Part shown: positions 14,627 to 20,734 of the stretch, one piece after another
Layout: every line of letters starts with the position of its first letter
Position numbering within the stretch: the first letter of the stretch is position 1
NCBI GenBank assembly: GCA_013695295.1
Contig: JACDAS010000002.1
Span: forward strand, 1-20,734
From: Actinomycetota bacterium
Lineage (GTDB): Bacteria > Actinomycetota > Thermoleophilia > Gaiellales > Gaiellaceae
Direction of reading: 5' to 3'
DNA length: 20,734 nt
Program-made: the position numbers and the translations under genes
Notes under the pieces: model-generated
Told to the model about the DNA's origin: nothing
Databases searched by the model: none
The model's input: only the letters and a program-made list of their open reading frames with translations

Positions 14627-14817
14627 GGGCGTGTCCGGAAAGTGGCCGCGGTGGATGACACGCGACACGTGGTGCGAAAGCAAGGACGCAGGGAGCGCCG
14701 ATCTGCAGGCAGATCGGCGCGACCGAGGACGCCGCATCGCGCCGCGTGGCGCCTGTCGGGCGCCCCGATCCACTCTCCGGGCAGGCCCCTGAGGGCTGCG
14801 GGTACCGTGTCGGGGAC
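14627..14817. other. 190-bp intergenic region with a strong hairpin
   Basis: No gene is recognised here. It contains a long perfect inverted repeat (14695-14720, listed separately), short direct repeats around it (AGGACGC at 14682 and about 14727), and a GTGTC/GACAC pair upstream. The minus strand is open but its peptide is not recognised. The 3' part (14790-14817) presumably holds the promoter of the thioredoxin-fold genes, with no clear -35/-10. Confidence 0.5.
14695..14720. repeat. Perfect 12-bp inverted repeat GCGCCGATCTGC / GCAGATCGGCGC
   Basis: The arms at 14695-14706 and 14709-14720 are exact reverse complements separated by AG. In RNA this folds to an 11-bp stem with a CAGG loop. Without a following U-tract it may be a terminator for the SDR transcript, a protein-binding palindrome, or a copy of a dispersed palindromic element. 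Confidence 0.7.
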
Positions 14818-15120
14818 GTGAAGATCGAGCTTCTCTACTGGGAGGGATGCCCATCCACGGCCGAGGCCCGCGCGCTCGTGGACGAGGTGCTGACGACGCA
14901 CGGGGTCGAGGCGGAGTTTGACGTGCGCGAGGTTCGCACGGACGCGGAGGCGGAGGCGCTCGGCTTCCCGGGATCGCCAACGATTCGCGTCGACGGTCGC
15001 GACGTCGACCCGCGCGGCGCGGCCAACCGGCCCGCCCTCAACTGCCGGATCTACCACCTTCCCGGCGGACGCATCTCGCCTGTCCCGAGCCGCGACTCCC
15101 TGGAGGCTGCGCTCCGATGA
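14818..15120 (+). CDS. Small thioredoxin-fold protein
   Basis: The 100-residue product starts at GTG 14818, preceded by GGGG. The opening strand MKIELLYWEGCPS puts one cysteine (Cys11) at the thioredoxin active-site position. GFPGSPTIRVDGRDVDP follows, with the cis-Pro context typical of thioredoxin-fold proteins, and NCRIYH supplies a second cysteine. This pattern is found in small actinobacterial thioredoxin-like proteins sometimes placed near mercury-resistance genes; no metal function can be claimed. The stop overlaps the next start (ATGA, 15117-15120), so it is cotranslated with the larger thioredoxin. Confidence 0.75.
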   Translation: MKIELLYWEGCPSTAEARALVDEVLTTHGVEAEFDVREVRTDAEAEALGFPGSPTIRVDGRDVDPRGAANRPALNCRIYHLPGGRISPVPSRDSLEAALR

Positions 15121-15647
15121 CCCTCGCTCCCGGCGCCGAGGCGCCGCCCTTCGACCTGCCCGGCGTCGACGGCCGCAATCATGCGCTGAGCGACTACGGC
15201 GACGCGTCCGCGCTCGCGATCGTGTGGTCGTGCAACCACTGCCCGTACGTGCAGGCGTGGGAGGGGCGCATGCGCCAGATCCAGGCCGACTACGCCGACC
15301 GGGGCGTCCGGCTCGTCGCGATCAACTCGAATGACGCCGAGCACTATCCCGAGGACTCCTTCGAGGCGATGCGAGAGCGCGCCACGGCCGAGGGCTTCGA
15401 CTTCGACTACCTGCACGACGCGGACCAGGCCGTCGCGACCGCGTACGGCCCCGAGCGGACGCCGGAGGTGTTCCTCTTCGACCGGGACCGGCGGCTCGTC
15501 TACCACGGGGCGATCGACGACTCCCGCGACGACCGCTCGGTTCAGAGGCACCACCTGCGCGAGGCGCTCGACGCGGTCCTGGCGGGACGCTCCCCGGAGA
15601 TCGGGGAGACCCCTGCGGTCGGCTGCAGTGTCAAGTGGCGCACGTAG
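15117..15647 (+). CDS. Thioredoxin-family redoxin with CxxC motif (AhpC/TSA fold)
   Basis: The 176-residue protein has PGAEAPPFDLPGVDG at the N-terminus, as in AhpC/TSA and TlpA-like redoxins. The redox motif is WSCNHCPYV, with Cys39 and Cys42. VRLVAINSNDAEHYPEDSFEAM and TPEVFLFDRDRRLVYHG (cis-Pro region) follow. This is the cytoplasmic 'thioredoxin family protein' type with CNHCPYV, acting as thiol-disulfide reductase or peroxidase. There is no signal peptide. ATG 15117 overlaps the upstream stop by 4 bp, and the end overlaps the next GTG by 13 bp. Confidence 0.87.
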   Translation: MTLAPGAEAPPFDLPGVDGRNHALSDYGDASALAIVWSCNHCPYVQAWEGRMRQIQADYADRGVRLVAINSNDAEHYPEDSFEAMRERATAEGFDFDYLHDADQAVATAYGPERTPEVFLFDRDRRLVYHGAIDDSRDDRSVQRHHLREALDAVLAGRSPEIGETPAVGCSVKWRT

Positions 15648-16615
15648 CGGCGGCGGGGATCGCCGCAGCCGGTCTCGGTCTGCTCGGGACGGTGTGGGTC
15701 GCAGCGGTCACCGGTGACGAGGCGGACGGACGGATCGCCGCTCCCGAATTCGCAGTCGCCTGCCGGCCGGCCGCCGCTCCCTCTCCTGCCTTCAGCCGGC
15801 CTATCCCGCCCGGAGCCGCGATCGACGTCCGCTCCGGACAGCTCGTGCGCGGCGTCGTGGAGGCGGCCGCAAGCAAGGGCTTCGTGCTCGCAGTCCGGCG
15901 CTTCACGGTCCCGGTCTACGAGGCGAGTCGCGACACGCCGCGCCGCAACGTGCGCCTGACCGCTCCTTGGGCCCCCCGCCGGGTGCTCCGCTCCGTGCCG
16001 ATCCCGTCCTCGGCTCGGCCGGACCCGGGAAGCGACGGGCATCTCTCGATCGTCGACCGCGAGACGGGGTGCGAGTACGACTTCTGGCAGGCCCGTCGCG
16101 GGCCTCGCGGAGGCTGGAGCGCCTCGTGGGGAACCCGCGCCGCGCTCGGCGCCGGGGTCCTCGCAGGTGGCCTCTCGGCGAGGGCCTCCGGGTTCTCGCT
16201 CCAGGCCGGCTTGATCACGCCAGCGGAGCTCCGCCGCGGCGAGATCGACCACGCCCTCGTCTTCCACTACCCGTACACGCGCGCGGGCGGCTTCGTCCCG
16301 CCGGCGACGCAGTCAGACGGGCGGAGCCGACGGCCGGACGCGCTCCCCGAGGGCGCCAGGCTCCAGCTCGACCCTGCGCTCGACCTCGACGAGCTCGAGC
16401 TCGAGCCGTACGAGCGGACGATCGCGCGCGCACTTCAGCGCTACGGGATGCTGCTAGGCGACACGGGTGGCGCGGTCGCCGTCTTCGCCTCGCACCCACA
16501 GGGATACGGCGAGAATGCCTACGCGGGGCTCCTCCCTGACGAGGACTTCGCCCCGCTGGGCGGGATCCCGCTCGACCGGCTCCGCGTCCTCAGGCTTCCG
16601 CGGCTACGTCACTAG
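15635..16615 (+). CDS. Secreted protein of unknown function
   Basis: The 326-residue product starts at GTG 15635. The N-terminus is hydrophobic (about residues 4-26, VAAAGIAAAGLGLLGTVWVAAV), either a signal peptide or an anchor. The mature part has RGVVEAAASKGFVLAVRRF, then GHLSIVDRETGCEYDFWQA, HALVFHYPY and RLQLDPALDLDEL. The combination 'D..TG..Y.FWQA', 'DHALVF' and 'ATQSDGRS' recurs in uncharacterised secreted actinobacterial proteins, perhaps with a beta-sandwich fold; I cannot name a function. Its stop TAG shares the palindrome CTAG with the stop of the convergent methyltransferase. Confidence 0.72.
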   Translation: MAHVAAAGIAAAGLGLLGTVWVAAVTGDEADGRIAAPEFAVACRPAAAPSPAFSRPIPPGAAIDVRSGQLVRGVVEAAASKGFVLAVRRFTVPVYEASRDTPRRNVRLTAPWAPRRVLRSVPIPSSARPDPGSDGHLSIVDRETGCEYDFWQARRGPRGGWSASWGTRAALGAGVLAGGLSARASGFSLQAGLITPAELRRGEIDHALVFHYPYTRAGGFVPPATQSDGRSRRPDALPEGARLQLDPALDLDELELEPYERTIARALQRYGMLLGDTGGAVAVFASHPQGYGENAYAGLLPDEDFAPLGGIPLDRLRVLRLPRLRH

Positions 16616-17322
16616 AGGGCGGGCCTGCGCAGCAGGTACCAGCCGATCGTGGCCGCGTAGCTCGGCGGAGCCAGGGCGCGGGCGTGCTCGCGGGCCTGGC
16701 CCGCGCAGCCTGCGAGGTCGAGGTACGGCTCCAGCTCGCGGGGCTCCTCCTCGAACCGCGAGCTCTCGAGTACGAGCGAGTTCGAGTCGAAGAGTCCGCG
16801 CAGGTCGGCGTCCGAAAGGATTCGGGCGGTCGAGGCGTCCCGCGCGCGCTCGAAGCGATTCAGCTCGAGCGCGGCCAGCGGGTCGGCGGAGGCGATCTGG
16901 TCGATCACGAGCACGTGGCCGCCCGGCCTGGCCACCCGGGCCAGCTCGGCGATCAGGAGCTCCGGCCGCCCGACGTGGTGGAGGGTGTGCCGGCACGCGA
17001 CGAGGTCGAACGACACGGGCTCGAGCTCGAGCCGGGTTGCGTCGCCCTCGGCGAACCGCACGTTCGGGAACGCGCCGGCCCGAGCGCGGGCCTCCGCCAG
17101 GAGCTCTGGGACCGGGTCGATCGCGACCACCTCCCGGACGAGCGGGGAGAGCGCGAACGCGAGCGAGCCCGTGCCGGTCCCCGCGTCCAGGGCGCGCTCG
17201 TCGCCTCCGAGCGCGACGAAGCTGCGGACCGAGGCGGCGAGCTCCTCCCGACGGCGCTCCTCGAGCTCGGCGAGTCGGGTCGCCGTGCGCGCGAACCGCT
17301 CGCGGACGGGGTCGTCCGTCAC
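16612..17322 (-). CDS. SAM-dependent class I methyltransferase
   Basis: The 236-residue protein has motif I LDAGTGTGSLAF (45-56), VVAIDPVPELLAEA as motif II, FAEGDATRL, and CRHTLHHVGRPELLIAELARVARPGGHVLVID, typical of UbiE/Methyltransf_11 enzymes. The acceptor is unknown. GTG 17322 overlaps the CCA-adding enzyme stop by 4 bp (GTGA). It is the last gene of the minus-strand operon. The stop overlaps the convergent gene by 4 bp. Confidence 0.9.
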   Translation of the reverse strand: MTDDPVRERFARTATRLAELEERRREELAASVRSFVALGGDERALDAGTGTGSLAFALSPLVREVVAIDPVPELLAEARARAGAFPNVRFAEGDATRLELEPVSFDLVACRHTLHHVGRPELLIAELARVARPGGHVLVIDQIASADPLAALELNRFERARDASTARILSDADLRGLFDSNSLVLESSRFEEEPRELEPYLDLAGCAGQAREHARALAPPSYAATIGWYLLRRPAL

Positions 17323-18338
17323 GGCGTGACCTCTCGCCGCACGAGCTCCAGTGCGTCCTCGCGCGTTGCGATCGTGCCCGCCGCGCGCTCCTCTGCGATG
17401 CGGCCGAGCAGCCTGCCGATCTCCGGGCCCGCGGGAACGCCGAGCTCGTCGCCGCGCAGGAGCGGCGCCGCCGGCTCGGTCGCACGCGCGCGGCGTACGG
17501 CCTCGAGGAAGCCCTCGGCGTCGAGGTACGCCAGCGCCTCGAGCGCCCAGGGCTCGGTCAGGCGCCGGAAGCGGTGGATCGCCCGGGGCGAGGCGTCCAC
17601 GGGGGGTTCGGCCCGGAGCAGGCAGCGCGCGTAGCGCCGGAGCTCGTTCGAGACCGGCAGCCGGAGCAGCCCCTCGCCGAAGACGGCGACGAGCCGGAGC
17701 TCGGGCGAGGCGACGCGCTCGCCGAGCCGGTCGAGCGAGCCGCCGAGCGGCCGAAGGAGCCCGAGCGCATCGAGCCGGCGAAACCCCGTCGCCGACAGGC
17801 GCTGGAGCTCGCCGAGGATCCGCTCGCCCGCGGGGCTGCCGACGAGCTCGGCGTCGCGACGGACGAGCGCCTCGGTGCCCTGCTCGAGCCGAAACCCGAG
17901 CTCGTCCTCGAGCCGGACCGCCCGCAGGAGCCGCAGCGGGTCGTCGCGGAAGACCTCCGGGGAGACCGCCCGTAGGGTGCGTTCCTTCAGATCCCTCACA
18001 CCCCCGAACGGGTCGACCGGGTCTCCCCCACCGGCAGGCTCCGCGATCGCATTCAGCGTGAAGTCGCGGGTGGCGAGATCCTCCTCGATCGAACCGCGGA
18101 GCGGGGTGAAGTCGAGCGTGCGGCCGTCCTCGACGGCCACTCGCCAGGCCCCGTGTCGCTCGGACAGCGGAAACGGGGCACCCCCCAGCCGGCGGGCGAA
18201 GGCCCGCGCCGTGCGCTCGGGCTCGAGGCAGGCGACGTCCAGGTCGAGCACGGGCCTGCCGAGCAGCCGGTCGCGCACGGCACCGCCGACGATCCACGCG
18301 GGCTGCTGCGCGAGGACCTCGCGCACGAGCTCAAGCAT
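17319..18338 (-). CDS. CCA tRNA nucleotidyltransferase / poly(A) polymerase family
   Basis: The 339-residue protein is a class II nucleotidyltransferase. IVGGAVRDRLLGRPVLDLDVA (16-36) has the GG and the catalytic DxD (Asp32, Asp34). EEDLATRDFTLNAIA is motif B, with the third acidic region. RDDPLRLLRAVRLEDELGF is the ERxxR-type nucleotide-recognition region. It adds CCA to tRNA 3' ends, or adenylates RNA; sequence alone does not separate the two. It is shorter at the C-terminus than HD-domain versions. ATG 18338 overlaps the alr stop by 8 bp. Confidence 0.9.
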   Translation of the reverse strand: MLELVREVLAQQPAWIVGGAVRDRLLGRPVLDLDVACLEPERTARAFARRLGGAPFPLSERHGAWRVAVEDGRTLDFTPLRGSIEEDLATRDFTLNAIAEPAGGGDPVDPFGGVRDLKERTLRAVSPEVFRDDPLRLLRAVRLEDELGFRLEQGTEALVRRDAELVGSPAGERILGELQRLSATGFRRLDALGLLRPLGGSLDRLGERVASPELRLVAVFGEGLLRLPVSNELRRYARCLLRAEPPVDASPRAIHRFRRLTEPWALEALAYLDAEGFLEAVRRARATEPAAPLLRGDELGVPAGPEIGRLLGRIAEERAAGTIATREDALELVRREVTP

Positions 18339-19350
18339 CGAGCACCCTGCGCCGGGTGCGTGCAGGACTCGAGTCGATCCGCGACACCAGCTCGTACGTG
18401 ATCGTGTCAGCCACGCGCGCGTGCTCCTCAGCCAGGAGCCCCTCGCCGAGGATCGTCACCGGCTCCCCGACAGGCAGCTTGCGGCGAAGCTCCACCGCGA
18501 ACGCGTCCATCGAGACGGTGCCGACCACCGGGCGGCGCTCGCCGGCGACGACGACCTCGGTGCCTGTCAGGTCGCGACGGAAGCCGTCCGCGTAGCCGAC
18601 CGGGACGACACCGATCCACGTCTCCTGCCGGGAGACGAAGCGACGCCCGTAGCCGGTGCTCTCGCCGCGCCCCAGCCGCCTGACGCACGCGAGGTGGCTC
18701 GTCCAGCGAAGCACCGGCTCGAGGCCGTCCTCGGCGGGATCCGTGCCGAAGGGCGACAGGCCGTAGAGCGCGATCCCGCAGCGGGCAGCGTCGAGCCGTG
18801 CCTCGGGCAGCGAGAGGGCGGCGGCGCTGTTCGCCAGGTGCCGGATCAGGTGGGCGTACGGCGCGGTGAGGTCGAGGAACCGCTCGAGCTGGCGGCGCGC
18901 GAAGTCAGGGTCCGAGTCGGCGGTCGCGAGGTGGCTCATCAGGCCGACGACGTACCTGGGCGGAGCCTCGAGCTCGGAGAGGCCCCAGCGGCCCATCCCC
19001 GTGTCGAGCTTCACGTGGACGGGCACCCCCTCGGGCGCTCGGCCCCCCGCAGCCGTCAGTTCGAGGCGCCCCTCCCGGGCGGCGTCGACCTCCTGGTCGA
19101 CGAAGGGCCCCAGCACGAGGATGCGGGCCCCGGGTAGCGCGCGGCGGAGCTCGAGGGCCTCGCCCACGGTCGCGGTGCAGAGCGCGCTCGCGCCGGCCTC
19201 GGTCGCAGCGCGGGCGACGTCCACCGCGCCGTGGCCGTAGCCGTCGGCCTTGACGACGGCCCAGAGCTCCGCGCCGTCGAGCGCGCGGAGGAGCGTCCGG
19301 ACGTTCCGGCGCAGCGCGCCTAGGTCGATCGTGATCTCGGAGCGGTGCAG
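18331..19350 (-). CDS. alr: Alanine racemase, CTG start with good Shine-Dalgarno
   Basis: The 339-residue PLP enzyme converts L- to D-alanine for peptidoglycan. ITIDLGALRRNV opens the barrel and AVVKADGYGHG gives the PLP lysine (Lys34). Later come GMGRWG, HLANSAAAL, and RGESTGYGRRF with catalytic Tyr234. PVVGTVSMDAFAVEL is the active-site SMD motif. No ATG, GTG or TTG precedes AVVKADGYGHG in frame; the first GTG (19224) falls after the lysine. CTG at 19350-19348 preserves the full N-terminus and has GGAGGG (19360-19355) 4 nt upstream, a strong Shine-Dalgarno. It overlaps the upstream NmrA-like gene by 31 bp. Confidence 0.92.
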   Translation of the reverse strand: MHRSEITIDLGALRRNVRTLLRALDGAELWAVVKADGYGHGAVDVARAATEAGASALCTATVGEALELRRALPGARILVLGPFVDQEVDAAREGRLELTAAGGRAPEGVPVHVKLDTGMGRWGLSELEAPPRYVVGLMSHLATADSDPDFARRQLERFLDLTAPYAHLIRHLANSAAALSLPEARLDAARCGIALYGLSPFGTDPAEDGLEPVLRWTSHLACVRRLGRGESTGYGRRFVSRQETWIGVVPVGYADGFRRDLTGTEVVVAGERRPVVGTVSMDAFAVELRRKLPVGEPVTILGEGLLAEEHARVADTITYELVSRIDSSPARTRRRVLDA

Positions 19351-20252
19351 GGTTCCCTCCAGTTCCGCGCGAGCTCGGACACGTAGGCCGTGCCGAGGCT
19401 GCCGGCATTCTGCGCCACCCAGTCGCCGAAGCGGTCGGCGCCCGAGGGCTCGTGCCGGGAGACGAGCAGGCTCGCCCTAAGACCGTCGAGCTCCTCGCGC
19501 GTCAGGACGACGTCGCGCAGCAGCCGCCCGGCAAGCGTCACCAGCGCCAGGGCGAGGCCGGGCGGCGTGTGGACGAGGCGGGCACGGCTGCCGGTCGCCG
19601 CTGCGACAAGGCGGACGAGCGCCTCGAAGCTCAGCGTGTCCGGACCGGCGGCATCGACCGTGAGGTTGCCCGGCTCCCGGGCCGCGTGCACGGCGATGCG
19701 CGCGACGTCCTCGACCGACACGGGCTGGAGCAGGTAGCGCCCGTCGCCAGGCACGAGAAAGATCGGGAACCGCCGCAGGATCCAGGCGATGTTGTTGACG
19801 AGGATGTCCTCCGGGCCGAAGACGAGCGTCGGCCGGACGATCGCGTACGGAAGCCCTGACTCGGCCAGGATCTCCTCCACCTCTGCCTTGCCGCGGAAGT
19901 ACGGCAGCGGCGACCCGAGTGAGGCGTTGGTCACGCTCAGGTGGACGACGCGCCGGATCCCTGCCCGGCCGGCGGCGCGGAAGAGGGTGCGGGAGTTCTG
20001 GACCGCCTCCTCGAAGCCCACGCCCCCGTGCGGGAAGCGAATCCAGTAGGTGTTGTAGAGCGTCCGGGCCCCGCGCAGGCTCTGCACGAGCAGCGACTCG
20101 TCGGCGAACTGGAGCGGCTCGACGCGAAGCGGCAGGTCCGGGAGCGACTCCTGCCGGCGGGAGAGGCTCCACACGTCACCGCCCTCTGCGACGAGCAGGC
20201 GGGCAATCGCCTGCCCCGTGTAGGAGAAGGCCCCCGTGACGACGTCGGTCAC
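19320..20252 (-). CDS. NAD(P)-binding protein, NmrA/epimerase-like (atypical SDR)
   Basis: The 310-residue protein starts at GTG 20252. VVTGAFSYTGQAIARLL (4-20) is the Rossmann GxxxxxGxxG-type motif of atypical SDR proteins. RVVHLSVTNASLGSPLPYFRGKAEVEEIL carries the YxxxK-like Tyr-Phe-Arg-Gly-Lys spacing. YAIVRPTLVFGPEDILVNN follows, typical of NmrA, NDUFA9 and complex I-associated proteins. The substrate is unknown. It overlaps NAD(P)HX dehydratase by 4 bp (GTGA), and a link to NAD(P) quality is possible but unproven. Confidence 0.85.
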   Translation of the reverse strand: MTDVVTGAFSYTGQAIARLLVAEGGDVWSLSRRQESLPDLPLRVEPLQFADESLLVQSLRGARTLYNTYWIRFPHGGVGFEEAVQNSRTLFRAAGRAGIRRVVHLSVTNASLGSPLPYFRGKAEVEEILAESGLPYAIVRPTLVFGPEDILVNNIAWILRRFPIFLVPGDGRYLLQPVSVEDVARIAVHAAREPGNLTVDAAGPDTLSFEALVRLVAAATGSRARLVHTPPGLALALVTLAGRLLRDVVLTREELDGLRASLLVSRHEPSGADRFGDWVAQNAGSLGTAYVSELARNWREPCTAPRSRST

Positions 20253-20734
20253 GCGAGCGCGCGCGGCAGCAGCGAGATCACGTCGCTCGCCACCAGGCCG
20301 GCCTGCTGCGGCGCGAGCGAGGCAGCCACTCCGCACGCGGTCGCCGCGGCGGCCGCGGCCTCCAGGGCCGGCATCCCCTTGGCGAGAAACGCGGCCGTGA
20401 CGCCGGTCAGGACATCACCCGTGCCCGCTGTGGCGAGCCCCGGCGGCCCGTGCGCGCAGACGAGGACACGGCCGTCGGGCCCGGCGACAATCGTGTCCGC
20501 GCCCTTGAGCACGCAGACGGCGTCGAACATCCGGGCGCACCGCCGGGCCGCCGCCAGGCGATGCGCGGAGACCCAGTCGGAACCCTCGTCGAGCAGCCTG
20601 CCGAGTTCGCCGGCGTGCGGCGTGAGCACGGTCGGAGCGTCGCGCTCGACCGGTTCGAGGCCGTCGAGCCCGTCGGCGTCGACGACCGCCGGCAACCCGG
20701 TCGTCGCGAGCAGCCGTCGTACGAGCTCCCGCCA
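20249..20734 (-). CDS. nnrD: ADP/ATP-dependent NAD(P)H-hydrate dehydratase (C-terminal part; 5' end beyond window)
   Basis: An open frame of 161 sense codons from the window edge to the stop at 20249-20251. It shows the ribokinase-like dehydratase core: AVVDADGLDGL, then LTPHAGELGRLL, LKGADTIVAGPDGRV, and the signature GLATAGTGDVLTGVTAAFLA with the GTGD catalytic aspartate. The enzyme repairs hydrated NAD(P)H. The N-terminal part, and any fused epimerase (NnrE), lie outside the window. Confidence 0.92.
   Translation of the reverse strand, partial: WRELVRRLLATTGLPAVVDADGLDGLEPVERDAPTVLTPHAGELGRLLDEGSDWVSAHRLAAARRCARMFDAVCVLKGADTIVAGPDGRVLVCAHGPPGLATAGTGDVLTGVTAAFLAKGMPALEAAAAAATACGVAASLAPQQAGLVASDVISLLPRALA

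Noticed and set aside
14627..14817. Possible tRNA or small RNA gene in the intergenic hairpin region
   Set aside because: No cloverleaf, T-loop or anticodon arm could be built; only a simple hairpin is present.
16467..17975. Long plus-strand frame of 502 codons
   Set aside because: Arg/Pro/Ala-rich product without motifs, antisense to the clear methyltransferase and CCA-adding enzyme; a GC-driven shadow.

Overview
The window is high-GC, densely coding bacterial DNA with overlapping genes, frequent GTG starts and divergent pairs separated by as little as 9 bp. Gene style and content (secreted beta-propeller proteins, an ECF sigma factor with a membrane-anchored propeller partner, a GCS2-type ligase, FabI, an S8 protease) suggest an actinobacterium, possibly of the Thermoleophilia lineage. 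The lineage is an inference from gene character, not a database result. I saw no rRNA, tRNA, CRISPR array or intact mobile element.

Layout. 1-349: the 3' end of a probable cyclic-nucleotide-binding protein (+) faces what looks like a truncated secreted-protein gene (-). 347-1186: a serine hydrolase of the class C beta-lactamase fold (-), divergent from a RidA-like protein (about 1204-1587, +). 1609-1662 holds repeated and inverted sequence between convergent genes. 1661-2164 is a lipoprotein (-), divergent by 9 bp from a YbdK-type carboxylate-amine ligase (2174-3403, +). 3387-4250 is a secreted propeller-like protein (-). Its upstream region, shared with the next operon, carries two adjacent perfect inverted repeats.

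4388-9643 is a tight six-gene + strand operon: ECF sigma factor, membrane-anchored WD40/TolB-like protein (candidate anti-sigma), M74 murein endopeptidase lipoprotein, secreted PQQ-like protein, a peroxiredoxin with an in-frame TGA at the peroxidatic cysteine position, and a polytopic membrane protein. The TGA is followed 14 nt later by a perfect 7-bp stem with a CGUGA loop, which is the expected layout of a bacterial SECIS. I read this gene as a selenocysteine peroxiredoxin. It is the most interesting object in the window and would normally be annotated as a pseudogene or as two ORFs.

9660-10442 is fabI (-), divergent from a 1125-residue secreted subtilisin-like protease with a PA insert (10493-13870). 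An SDR oxidoreductase follows directly. After a 190-bp gap with a strong hairpin come two thioredoxin-fold genes and a secreted protein of unknown function (14818-16615). 16612-20734 is a five-gene minus-strand operon, read from the right: NAD(P)H-hydrate dehydratase (partial), NmrA-like NAD(P)-binding protein, alanine racemase, CCA-adding enzyme/poly(A) polymerase, and SAM methyltransferase. Neighbours overlap by 4 to 31 bp.

Three genes (RidA-like, SDR, alanine racemase) have no ATG, GTG or TTG that would keep their conserved N-termini and seem to start at CTG. The alanine racemase case has a clear Shine-Dalgarno sequence.
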